DNA from: Micromonospora lutea
GTDB taxonomy: Bacteria > Actinomycetota > Actinomycetes > Mycobacteriales > Micromonosporaceae
Direction of reading: 5' to 3'
Assembly (NCBI RefSeq): GCF_016863535.1
Contig: NZ_BOPB01000036.1
Location: forward strand, 1-58,170
Length of the DNA: 58,170 nt
Shown: positions 42,573-49,889 of the stretch, piece by piece
How the letters are laid out: every line of letters starts with the position of its first letter
Position numbering within the stretch: position 1 is the first letter of the stretch
Notes under the pieces: generated by a model
Databases searched by the model: none
What the model was told of the DNA's origin: nothing
Seen by the model: the letters and a program-made list of their open reading frames with translations, nothing else
Made by a program: the position numbers and the translations under genes

Positions 42573-43763
42573 TCAGCGCCGCACGACGAAGGTGTCGGGC
42601 ATCCGGAAGGTGAGATTGTCCGGGTAGCGCGGCGGGCGGACCACGCGTACCCCGGCCAGCAGCGGCGCGGCCTCGGCCACCAGTGTGGTGGCTTCCATCC
42701 GGGCGAGTTGGTCGCCGACGCAGCGGTGCACGCCCGCCCCGAAGGCCAGATGTCGGCGCGAGCCGCGTTGCCCGGGGCGGAAGTCGTTCGGCGACTGCAC
42801 GACAGCCGGATCCCGGCCGGCTCTGGCGAGCCACAGCACCACACTGCTGCCCGCCGGCACCACCGTCCCGCCCAGCGTGGTGTTCCGGGCGGCGACCCGC
42901 CGCCAGGTGACGATCGGCGGTTCGAGACGCAGCCCCTCCTCGACCACGTCGGCGACCGCGACGGTGCCGTCGCGCAGGCCGGCGAGCACCGCCGGCTCAC
43001 CGGTGAGCCGGTGCAGCAGCAGGGTGAGGAACTGCGAGGTGGTCTCCTGGCCGGCGACCAGCAGGAAGAACAGCGCGCCGACGACCGCGTCGGGCGGGTG
43101 CCCGGCGGCGCGCAGGGACGCGGCCAACCCGTCGCCGGTGGCCGCGAACTCCCGCAGCAGCCGGTGGAAGCGGCCCACCTCGGCGGCGAGCACCTGCTGC
43201 CGGGCGGCGTCCAGCGGCGCCCAGAAGAGTTCCAGCGCCGCGCGGGCGAACTCCTTGACCGCCGTGACCGGCGCGTCGGGCAGGTCGATCAGCCGGGCCA
43301 GGACCAGCAACGGCAGGTCGGCGGCGAGGCCCGCGTGCAGGTCGACAGGTGCGCCGGTGTCCAGGGTGGTGGTCAGCTCGGCGATCCGCTGGCGGACCAG
43401 CGCGGCCAGCCAGTCCCGCTGGGCGGCCACCCGGGTCGGGTGCAGGGCGTCGGCGACCAGGGCGCGGATCTCCGGATGACTGGTACCGCCGTTGTTGGCC
43501 AGCGTCGGTGGCAGCCGAAACCGGTGCGCGGCGAGCACCCGCAGCGCGGCCACCGGCATCGGGGTGACCGCGTCCAGCGCGTTGTCGGGTCGGAACCCGT
43601 CGGGGTCGGTGAGCACCTGCCGGACCAGAGCGTGCCGGGTCACCAGCAGGTGCTCGACGCCCACGTGGTCGGCGACCCGGGCCACCTCGGGCCAGTGGAC
43701 GTCGCCACCGGTCCCGGCACCTGCGGTCGTCGTCGGGACCTGCTCCCAGCTGCGGAACAGCAC
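42573..43763 (-). CDS. Cytochrome P450
   Basis: A 396-residue P450. The I-helix oxygen motif is LLVAGQETTSQF, the ExxR is EEGLRLEPP, and the haem loop is HLAFGAGVHRCVGDQLARME. It resembles bacterial class I P450s, which need separate ferredoxin and reductase; neither is nearby. It follows the methyltransferase gene by 9 bases and is probably co-transcribed. The closeness to biotin genes recalls Bacillus BioI, but here the P450 faces bioD tail to tail, so a biotin role is speculation. Confidence 0.93.
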   Translation of the reverse strand: MLFRSWEQVPTTTAGAGTGGDVHWPEVARVADHVGVEHLLVTRHALVRQVLTDPDGFRPDNALDAVTPMPVAALRVLAAHRFRLPPTLANNGGTSHPEIRALVADALHPTRVAAQRDWLAALVRQRIAELTTTLDTGAPVDLHAGLAADLPLLVLARLIDLPDAPVTAVKEFARAALELFWAPLDAARQQVLAAEVGRFHRLLREFAATGDGLAASLRAAGHPPDAVVGALFFLLVAGQETTSQFLTLLLHRLTGEPAVLAGLRDGTVAVADVVEEGLRLEPPIVTWRRVAARNTTLGGTVVPAGSSVVLWLARAGRDPAVVQSPNDFRPGQRGSRRHLAFGAGVHRCVGDQLARMEATTLVAEAAPLLAGVRVVRPPRYPDNLTFRMPDTFVVRR

Positions 43764-43772
43764 GGCGCCACG

Positions 43773-44441
43773 CTAGTCGGCGGTTCCCGGCCGTCCGGCG
43801 CGCAACCGCCACACCGTGGTGCGCTTCACCCGTACGCTTTCCAGCGCCTCGCTGACCGGCACGTCGTAGTGGGCGATGTCGTCGAAGCGTTCCCGTGGCA
43901 GGAAGGCCCGGTCCGGATCGCCGACCAGCACCGACGCCCCCGACCGGGCGGCGCGCAGCAGGAACCGCAGCACCCGGTTGGCCATCGCCTCGCTGTAGAA
44001 GACGTCGCCGGCGAGGACCACCTCGGCGGCGCCCGAGTCACCGTCGAGGATGTCGCCGAGTTCGGCGTCGACGCGTACCCCGTTGGCCTCGGCGTTGAGC
44101 GCGACAGCCGCGACGGCCAGCTCGTCGACCTCCACGGCGCGGACGGCCGCCGCGCCGGCCCGAGCGGCGGCGATGGCCACCAGGCCGGAGCCGGAGGCCA
44201 GGTCGAGCACCCGACGGCCGGCGACTGTCTCCGGGTGGTCGGTGACGTAGCGCGCGAGGCTCTGACCGCCGGCCCAGGCGAAGGCCCAGAACGGCGGCGG
44301 CCGGTCGCTGCGGAACTCGCCCTCGGTCAGCTCCCACAACCCGATCGGCTCGTCCGCCTGGTGCAGCCGCACCTCGGGTACGAAGGCGACGGGCGTGAGC
44401 CGGGCGTGCAGCCGGACGAAGGCGGTGGAGAGCGCGGACAT
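43773..44441 (-). CDS. Class I SAM-dependent methyltransferase (Nnt1/ETFB-lysine-methyltransferase-like)
   Basis: A 222-residue protein of the COG3897 group. VRLHQADEPIGLWELTE and PPPFWAFAWAGGQSLARYV are the characteristic N-terminal signature. VLDLASGSGLVAIAAARAGA is the SAM-binding motif I, AVEVDELAVAAVALNAEANG motif II, and VVLAGDVFYSEAMANRVL motif IV. Members methylate protein lysines or small amines. ATG 44441 is used; a GTG at 44462 would add 7 residues. It is the first gene of a pair with the P450. Confidence 0.88.
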   Translation of the reverse strand: MSALSTAFVRLHARLTPVAFVPEVRLHQADEPIGLWELTEGEFRSDRPPPFWAFAWAGGQSLARYVTDHPETVAGRRVLDLASGSGLVAIAAARAGAAAVRAVEVDELAVAAVALNAEANGVRVDAELGDILDGDSGAAEVVLAGDVFYSEAMANRVLRFLLRAARSGASVLVGDPDRAFLPRERFDDIAHYDVPVSEALESVRVKRTTVWRLRAGRPGTAD

Positions 44442-44508
44442 CTGGTGATTGTCCACCGTCACCGTTCACGGCGTGTCGCGGATGATCCGTTACCGGTTCA
44501 ATACCGTA

Positions 44509-44534
44509 CGTGAAAACGGGCATCTTGCTTCACG
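44509..44534. promoter_or_regulatory. Inverted repeat upstream of the surface protein gene
   Basis: CGTGAA (44509-44514) and TTCACG (44529-44534) form a perfect inverted repeat with a 14-base spacer in the 176-base divergent gap. It could be an operator for either gene. Confidence 0.3.
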
Positions 44535-44617
44535 GTCCATGCGAACACGCCCGTCTACCGGGTGCCTTCCCGCGCTCCTAGCGTTGCGACTGGAGGCAAC
44601 CGACGGGAGGACGGATC

Positions 44618-45529
44618 GTGAAGAGGCTGTGGCGTTACACGCTACGGATCGGGGTGGCACTGGTATGTCTCACCGGGGTGGACGTGACCATGGCCGCGCC
44701 GGCGCACGCGGCGTTCGCCACCGAACTCGGCGGTCTGCCGGAGCGGTTCACCGCCGGTGGGCGGGCGGCGACGGTCTCCGCTGTGGTGTCCCGCAACGAC
44801 CAGGGGAACTGCATCAAGGTGCGCTGGTCGCTGGTGCTGGGCGTGCAGGGGCTGCGCCTGGACCAGGTGCGGGTGGACCGGATCGAGGAGACCGGCTCGT
44901 TCCCGGTGGAGGTGCGGATCGAGGGTGACGCGGCACGGCTGACCGACCGTCAGCTCGACCCGGGCACGCTGTGTCCGGGGCGTACCGTCACCGCGCAGTA
45001 CCGGATCGCGTTCGACCGGGACGTCGACCGGGGCCGGGTGAGCCTCGCCGCCGAGGCGTACGACCGGAACCTGCGGTTGCTGTCGCGCCAGACGGCGACC
45101 CGCGAGGTGGTGGGCCGGGACGTCCAGGTTCGGCCCACGACCGCCTCACCGACCCCGTCGCAGGTACCGACGGTGGACCCGACGGAGGAGCCGGTCGAGG
45201 TACCGACGGTCGATCCGACCGAGGAGGAGAGCGAGGCCGCCGATGACGCGGGGTACGCCGGTGGGGCGGCCGACCCGCCGGCCGCCGATACGGCCGGTAA
45301 CCGGCTGTCGCAGACCGGCAGCGGGCTCGGCCTGACCGAGGTGGCGTTCCTCCTCGGCGGTCTGTTGCTCTTCCTCGGGGTGGGTCTGCTGCTGCGGCTG
45401 CGGCACCTGACCCGGGAGCCGGAGGCCGCGACGGACGCGGTCGGGCCGGGGCCCGAACGTTGGGAACGGCGGTCGGGCTCGCGCAGCCGGTGGCGGACCG
45501 TACCTCGCGACGAGGGTTACCTGAGTTGA
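44618..45529 (+). CDS. Cell-surface protein with signal peptide and LPxTG-like C-terminal anchor
   Basis: A 303-residue protein from GTG 44618, with GGGAGG upstream. An N-terminal signal (LVCLTGVDVTMAAPAHAA) is followed by a ~150-residue beta-rich domain with two Cys. A low-complexity stalk comes next, with VPTVDPTEEP twice. The C-terminus has RLSQTGSGLG, a hydrophobic segment (VAFLLGGLLLFLGVGLLLRL) and a longer basic/acidic tail. LSQTG resembles non-canonical sortase signals of actinomycetes, but the ~40-residue tail after the helix is longer than usual, so a simple membrane anchor is also possible. Ligand unknown. Confidence 0.78.
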   Translation: MKRLWRYTLRIGVALVCLTGVDVTMAAPAHAAFATELGGLPERFTAGGRAATVSAVVSRNDQGNCIKVRWSLVLGVQGLRLDQVRVDRIEETGSFPVEVRIEGDAARLTDRQLDPGTLCPGRTVTAQYRIAFDRDVDRGRVSLAAEAYDRNLRLLSRQTATREVVGRDVQVRPTTASPTPSQVPTVDPTEEPVEVPTVDPTEEESEAADDAGYAGGAADPPAADTAGNRLSQTGSGLGLTEVAFLLGGLLLFLGVGLLLRLRHLTREPEAATDAVGPGPERWERRSGSRSRWRTVPRDEGYLS

Positions 45530-45578
45530 TCCGGGCCACGGTGGGGGTGGGCGGACCCGCCCTCACCGTGGCGACGGG

Positions 45579-46154
45579 TCACGGTGCCCAGTCGGGGTCG
45601 CGGCCGAACGCGGCGAGGAGCCGGTCCTGTTCGCTGGCCCCGGCGGGCAGCTCGACCTCGGGTCCGACGAGTCCGTTGCGCCGGTAGTCCTCGGCGTGGT
45701 GGAGGTACCAGCGGGCCGCCTCGGCGATCGTGTCGGCGTCCATCGTGGGGTCCTCGCCGATCGCCACCGCCAGGTCCCAGCCGTGTACGAGGTGTTCGGC
45801 CAGCAGTTGGTGCAGGTACTCCTCGGCGGGGGTGGCGCCGGCCGACAGGTGCACTGTCCGGTCCAGGGCGCCCGGGCTGGTGGCGGCGACCTCGGCCTGC
45901 GCTGCGGCCTCGCGGGCGGCCTCGACCGGGTCACCGCCGAGTTGGTCGCCGCCGTAACGGTCACCGACCTGTTCGACGGTGCGCCCGGCAAGCAGCGGGA
46001 CGCTCCAGCGTTCCTCGCTGACCACGTGGTTGACCAGGGTGCGGACGTCCCAGCCCGGGCAGGGGGTGGTGGCCGACCACTGCCCGGGGTGCACCTGTTC
46101 CACCCGCTCGGTGAACTCGGCCAAACTGCGCCGGTATGTCTTCAGCAGCTCCAT
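45579..46154 (-). CDS. TIGR03086-family metal-binding protein (DinB/mycothiol maleylpyruvate isomerase fold)
   Basis: A 191-residue protein. WSATTPCPGWDVRTLVNHVVSEE carries the conserved CPGW and the first metal-ligand His, and LHQLLAEHLVHGWDLAVAIGE the later ones. The four-helix DinB-like fold is shared with mycothiol-dependent isomerases, and this subfamily is common in mycothiol-producing actinomycetes. Reaction unknown. It starts 82 bases past the end of the tetR gene, in the same direction. Confidence 0.85.
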   Translation of the reverse strand: MELLKTYRRSLAEFTERVEQVHPGQWSATTPCPGWDVRTLVNHVVSEERWSVPLLAGRTVEQVGDRYGGDQLGGDPVEAAREAAAQAEVAATSPGALDRTVHLSAGATPAEEYLHQLLAEHLVHGWDLAVAIGEDPTMDADTIAEAARWYLHHAEDYRRNGLVGPEVELPAGASEQDRLLAAFGRDPDWAP

Positions 46155-46236
46155 GCCGCCCTTGTTCCCGCCGAGGACGGGGGTAACCCGCCGGATTTGG
46201 CGGGCGCGGATGACTCCTGCGGGGCGTTGCGCCGGG

Positions 46237-46848
46237 TCATTCGAGCTGGGTCGGGTCCAGCCCCAGCTCGCGGGCGGTCACCAGGCGCACCCACTCGCCG
46301 AACTGCCGGCGTGAGATCACCCGGTCGTGGACCGCGAGTTGCACCGCGAGGCCGTCCATCACGGCGCTGATCCGCCAGGCGGCGCCAGCCGGGTCGGTGC
46401 AGACGAAGATCCCCTCATCGACCCCGTCGGAGATCACCGTGGCGAGGTCCTGCCGCCAGCGCAGGTCCAGCTTGCGGGAGACCTTCTCCAGTTCGGGGGT
46501 ACGCAGTGACTCCGCCCAACCGTCGATCCACATGGACCAGGAGGTGGCCCGCCCGGTGGGGGTGTAGAGGCGCAGGATCCGGCGGAGCTTGGTCAGCGGC
46601 GGGGAGTTGGAACGGGTCACCGCGTCGAGCCGGGCCAGATCCTGCTCGACGGCGTACGCGAAGGCCTGGGCGAGCAGCCGTTCCTTCGTGGCAAAGTGGT
46701 AGAAGACCAGCGCCTGGCTGACCCCGGCGGCCTGCGCCACATCCGCCGTACGGGTGTTCGCCAACCCGCGTTGCCCGATCACGTCACATGCGGTGCGCAG
46801 CAGGGCATCCAGGCGGATTTCGGCCGCACGTCTCGTCACGTCCGTCAC
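46237..46848 (-). CDS. TetR-family transcriptional regulator
   Basis: A 203-residue TetR protein. The N-terminal helix-turn-helix is RLDALLRTACDVIGQRGLAN, then TADVAQAAGVSQALVFYHFATKERLL. The C-terminal half (LYTPTGRATSWSMWIDGWAES) resembles BetI-like TetR regulators. The start used is GTG 46848, which immediately adjoins a 25-base inverted repeat; a longer frame would read through that repeat and is less likely. It probably autoregulates and may control the TIGR03086 gene downstream. Confidence 0.9.
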   Translation of the reverse strand: MTDVTRRAAEIRLDALLRTACDVIGQRGLANTRTADVAQAAGVSQALVFYHFATKERLLAQAFAYAVEQDLARLDAVTRSNSPPLTKLRRILRLYTPTGRATSWSMWIDGWAESLRTPELEKVSRKLDLRWRQDLATVISDGVDEGIFVCTDPAGAAWRISAVMDGLAVQLAVHDRVISRRQFGEWVRLVTARELGLDPTQLE

Positions 46849-46872
46849 CGTATCCGATTGGACCGGATACGG
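46848..46872. promoter_or_regulatory. Probable TetR autoregulatory operator
   Basis: CCGTATCCG (46848-46856) and CGGATACGG (46864-46872) form a perfect 9-bp inverted repeat with a 7-base spacer. It touches the proposed GTG start and contains GGATAC, which could serve as a -10. Confidence 0.6.
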
Positions 46873-47014
46873 CCGGTCACCAAACCCCTTCTGATCTGGC
46901 TTGCGACAGTCAGAAGCCGGACAGTTTCGGACTCGCCGGGGCGGGAGCCCGATTTGGCATCCGTTCCACCGCTCGGCTAGAGTTCTCATCCGTCACCGGG
47001 AATGCCCGGGGCGT

Positions 47015-47087
47015 GCGGACGTAGCGCAGTTGGTAGCGCATCACCTTGCCAAGGTGAGGGTCGCGGGTTCGAGTCCCGTCGTCCGCT
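47015..47087 (+). tRNA. tRNA-Gly (GCC)
   Basis: A 73-base cloverleaf. GCGGACG pairs with CGTCCGC as acceptor stem, the anticodon loop is TTGCCAA (anticodon GCC), and the T-arm is GCGGG-TTCGAGT-CCCGT. CCA is not encoded. First of a Gly-Cys-Val cluster. Confidence 0.97.
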
Positions 47088-47121
47088 CGGAGCTGCCGCC
47101 ACGCGTGACGGGGGCAACCTC

Positions 47122-47192
47122 GGTGGGGTGGCCGAGAGGCGAGGCAACGGCCTGCAAAGCCGTGTACGCGGGTTCAAATCCCGTCCCCACCT
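47122..47192 (+). tRNA. tRNA-Cys (GCA)
   Basis: A 71-base cloverleaf. GGTGGGG pairs with CCCCACC, the anticodon loop is CTGCAAA (anticodon GCA), and the T-arm is GCGGG-TTCAAAT-CCCGT. CCA is not encoded. Confidence 0.96.
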
Positions 47193-47204
47193 CGGAAAGA
47201 GCAA

Positions 47205-47279
47205 GGGCGATTGGCGCAGTGGGAGCGCGCTTCCTTGACACGGAAGAGGTCACTGGTTCAAACCCAGTATCGCCCACCA
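47205..47279 (+). tRNA. tRNA-Val (GAC)
   Basis: A 75-base gene with encoded CCA. GGGCGAT pairs with ATCGCCC, the anticodon loop is TTGACAC (anticodon GAC), and the T-arm is ACTGG-TTCAAAC-CCAGT. Last of the three-gene cluster; a terminator follows. Confidence 0.97.
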
Positions 47280-47295
47280 TAAAGATCCAACAGAC

Positions 47296-47329
47296 AAGGC
47301 CCGTTACCGGAATTCCGGTGACGGGCCTT
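47296..47329 (+). terminator. Terminator of the Gly-Cys-Val tRNA cluster
   Basis: A 15-bp stem (47296-47310 with 47315-47329, one G-T pair) and loop AATT, preceded by A residues and followed by a short T-rich tail, TCTCG. Confidence 0.85.
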
Positions 47330-47359
47330 TCTCGTGTCCCCTTGTCGCATCGAACCGGG

Positions 47360-47401
47360 TTGACGCCTCCCTAGTCAGTCCTGGATAGTCGATCCTGACT
47401 A
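47360..47401 (+). promoter_or_regulatory. padR promoter with overlapping inverted repeat
   Basis: TTGACG (47360-47365) and GATAGT (47384-47389) lie 18 bases apart. TAGTCAG (47372-47378) and CTGACTA (47395-47401) form an inverted repeat across the -10 region. This is the expected placement of a PadR autoregulatory operator, and the ribosome site AAAGGAG follows directly. Confidence 0.6.
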
Positions 47402-47409
47402 AAGGAGCT

Positions 47410-48009
47410 GTGGTGGAGCGACGTCGGAGAGTGCCCAACCCGCTGGCCCTGGCCGTGCTGGCCTGGCTGCTGTGTGAGCCGATGCACCCCTACGAGTTGG
47501 GTCGACGCCTCAAGCAGACCGGCAAGGACCGGCACATCCGGTACACCCGCAGTTCGCTCTACATGGTCATCGAACAACTCGCTCGGGCCGGTTTCGTCAC
47601 CGAGCAGGAGACGGTCCGGGACAGCGCCCGTCCCGAGCGCACGGTGTACGCGATCACCGACGAGGGCCGGCACGAGGTGCATGACTGGCTGCGCTCCCTG
47701 CTCGCCCAGCCCCGCGCGGAGTATCCGCACTTCGCCGTCGCGCTGTCGCTGCTCAGCCTGCTCCCGCCCGAGGAGGCGGTCGAGGTGCTGCGCCGCCGGT
47801 CCGCGGCGCTGGCCGGCCGGATCGAGGAGACCCGCACGACCATGGAGGAGGCCCGCGTCGACGGCGTCGCGTGGATCTTCCTGGTCGAGGAGCAGTACGC
47901 GCTGGCGCTGCTGGAGGCCGAACGCCGGTTCGTCACCGAGTTGGTGGAGTCACTCAAGCAGCCGGACTATGCGAAGTCCTGGCAGGAGACCATGGGGGGT
48001 CGCGCATGA
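47410..48009 (+). CDS. PadR-family transcriptional regulator
   Basis: A 199-residue PadR protein of the longer (Vir_act_alpha_C) type. The winged helix is ALAVLAWLLCEPMHPYELGRR with RYTRSSLYMVIEQLARAGFV and PERTVYAITDEGRHEV. The C-terminal ~100 residues form the helical dimerisation domain. Start GTG 47410 or 47413 behind AAAGGAG. Its stop overlaps the monooxygenase start (ATGA at 48006-48009). PadR repressors usually control the efflux or detoxification gene they are coupled to, and lose DNA binding when the substrate is present. Confidence 0.92.
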   Translation: MVERRRRVPNPLALAVLAWLLCEPMHPYELGRRLKQTGKDRHIRYTRSSLYMVIEQLARAGFVTEQETVRDSARPERTVYAITDEGRHEVHDWLRSLLAQPRAEYPHFAVALSLLSLLPPEEAVEVLRRRSAALAGRIEETRTTMEEARVDGVAWIFLVEEQYALALLEAERRFVTELVESLKQPDYAKSWQETMGGRA

Positions 48010-49226
48010 CAGCAGTCCGAACCGCGCTGGTGATCGGTGGCGGGATCGCCGGCCCGGTGACCGCGATGGCGCTACGTCGTGCCGGGATCGAAGCCACCGT
48101 CCACGAGGCGTACCCGTCGGCGGCCGAGGGGAGCGGGGTCACCCTGACCCTGGCGCCCAACGGCCTGGCCGCGTTGCGTCTGGTCGATGCCGAGCAGTCC
48201 GTCGAGAGCGTCGGGCTGCCGATGCGACGGACCGTGGTCACCGATGGCGGCGGAGGACGCATCGGTGCCTTCCCGCACGTGGCGGTCGAACCGACCACGC
48301 TCGGACTCTGGCGCGACGACCTGGCCCGGGCGCTGCGCGAACGAGCCGAGGCGCAGGGCGTGCCCATCGTGTACGACAAGCGGCTGGTCGACGCCGAGCA
48401 GAGCGGGGACGGCGTGCTCGCCCGGTTCGCCGACGGCTCCACCGCCAGCGCCGACGTGCTGGTCGGCGCGGACGGCATCCGCTCCCGGGTCCGTACGCTG
48501 ATCGACCCGCAGGCACCCGGACCGCAGGTGCGGCCGCTGCTGAACCTCGGCGGCGCGGCCCGGTACGCGGTGCCCGACGCCGAACCGGATGCGATGTACT
48601 TCGTCTTCGGCTCCCGGGCCTTCTTCGGCTACTGGGTGCAGCCCGACGGCCGCACCGCCTGGTTCGCCAACGTTCCGGACCGCCGGCCGACCAGTTACGC
48701 CGAGGCGAGCCGGATCCCGAGGCAGCAGTGGTTGCACCGGCTACGTGAGGTGTTCGCCGACGACGTGCCGGCCCGACAGGTGCTGGCGCACACCGAGCCG
48801 GACGACCTGGTGGCCATCGGATCGATCGAGAGCATGCCGTCGGTGCCACGTTGGTACGACAGCCGGATGGTGCTGGTGGGTGACGCGGTGCACGCCCCCT
48901 CACCCAGTTCCGGTCAGGGCGCGTCCCTCGCGGTGGAGAGCGCCGTGCAGCTCGCCCGCTGCCTGCGGGACCACTCCGACGTGCCGACCGCGTTCGAGGC
49001 GTACGAGCGGCTGCGCCGCAGGCGCGTCGAGAAGGTCATCCGGCGGGGCCGGCAGACGACCTCCACCAAGACGGTCGGCCCGATCGCGAAGCGGATGATG
49101 CGGCTCATGATGCCGCTGGCGTTGCGTACCTTCCTCGACCCGGAGCGGACGCTCGGCCCGGAGCAGCGGTACCGGATCGACTGGGATGCGCCGGTCGCCA
49201 CGGACCTGGCTGCCGGCCGCTCCTGA
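48006..49226 (+). CDS. FAD-dependent monooxygenase (group A, aromatic/antibiotic-modifying type)
   Basis: A 406-residue flavoprotein. ALVIGGGIAGPVTAMALRRAG is the dinucleotide-binding GxGxxG, VLVGADGIRSRVR the DG motif, and VLVGDAVHAPSPSSGQGASL the FAD ribityl-binding GD motif. Family members hydroxylate aromatic compounds or polyketides and some inactivate antibiotics (TetX-like). The direct coupling to padR suggests an inducible response to a xenobiotic or aromatic. The substrate cannot be told. Confidence 0.92.
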   Translation: MTAVRTALVIGGGIAGPVTAMALRRAGIEATVHEAYPSAAEGSGVTLTLAPNGLAALRLVDAEQSVESVGLPMRRTVVTDGGGGRIGAFPHVAVEPTTLGLWRDDLARALRERAEAQGVPIVYDKRLVDAEQSGDGVLARFADGSTASADVLVGADGIRSRVRTLIDPQAPGPQVRPLLNLGGAARYAVPDAEPDAMYFVFGSRAFFGYWVQPDGRTAWFANVPDRRPTSYAEASRIPRQQWLHRLREVFADDVPARQVLAHTEPDDLVAIGSIESMPSVPRWYDSRMVLVGDAVHAPSPSSGQGASLAVESAVQLARCLRDHSDVPTAFEAYERLRRRRVEKVIRRGRQTTSTKTVGPIAKRMMRLMMPLALRTFLDPERTLGPEQRYRIDWDAPVATDLAAGRS

Positions 49227-49274
49227 GCCGGCACCCGGCGGTCGGCGGACGGTTCCCGCCGACCGCCCTGCCGG

Positions 49275-49520
49275 TCACAGCGGCGGCGTGACGTCCCGGC
49301 GCTCCTCGACCCGGCGGTACTCCACCGGCTCGTCGGTGGTGGTGGCGACCGTCTGGCGACGGCGGCCCCAGACGAGTGTCGTCATGATCAGACCGAGTAC
49401 GCCGGCGGCCATCAGGATCCAGCCGACCACGTCCAGGTCGAGGCCACCGATGCTGGCGTTGACCGCGAAGGTGAGGATGGCGCCGAGCGCCAACAGAAAG
49501 ATGCTGGTGCCGATACCCAC
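49275..49520 (-). CDS. DUF6458 family small membrane protein
   Basis: An 81-residue protein with two transmembrane segments, IFLLALGAILTFAVNASIGG and VGWILMAAGVLGLIMTTLVW, then a charged tail. This is the DUF6458 pattern common in actinomycetes; its role is unknown. The GTG at 49520 is supported by AAGGAGG five bases upstream. Confidence 0.88.
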   Translation of the reverse strand: MGIGTSIFLLALGAILTFAVNASIGGLDLDVVGWILMAAGVLGLIMTTLVWGRRRQTVATTTDEPVEYRRVEERRDVTPPL

Positions 49521-49671
49521 GACAGCCTCCTTTGTCCAGGGGATGCGGTGTGCTGTCGAGGAAGGTCTGTACCCGGGGGATGAGCGGCGCAATCACCCGT
49601 ACCGGGGCCGGCGTCCCCAGCGATCTTGTCATCGGGTAGAGTTGGCCCGTCGCCGGCACCGCCGGGGGCAC

Positions 49672-49744
49672 GCGGACGTAGCGCAGCTGGTAGCGCATCA
49701 CCTTGCCAAGGTGAGGGTCGCGGGTTCGAATCCCGTCGTCCGCT
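49672..49744 (+). tRNA. tRNA-Gly (GCC), second copy
   Basis: Differs from the copy at 47015 by a base in the D-arm region (GCAGCTGG against GCAGTTGG) and one in the T-loop (TTCGAAT against TTCGAGT). Acceptor and anticodon arms are identical. Confidence 0.97.
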
Positions 49745-49782
49745 CGCGGCCTGACCGCACCTGTGGGTGCGCGGGTCATCAC

Positions 49783-49857
49783 GGGCGATTGGCGCAGTGG
49801 GAGCGCGCTTCCTTGACACGGAAGAGGTCACTGGTTCAAACCCAGTATCGCCCACCA
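49783..49857 (+). tRNA. tRNA-Val (GAC), second copy
   Basis: Appears identical to the copy at 47205, including the encoded CCA. It follows the second tRNA-Gly by 38 bases, with no tRNA-Cys between them. Confidence 0.97.
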
Positions 49858-49889
49858 TGCTGGATTCAGGCCCCTCGGCTCTGCAATGG

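Noticed and set aside
42402..44513. 703-codon plus-strand frame opposite the P450 and methyltransferase genes
   Set aside because: It crosses several genuine genes on the other strand and shows only repetitive shadow composition despite its length.
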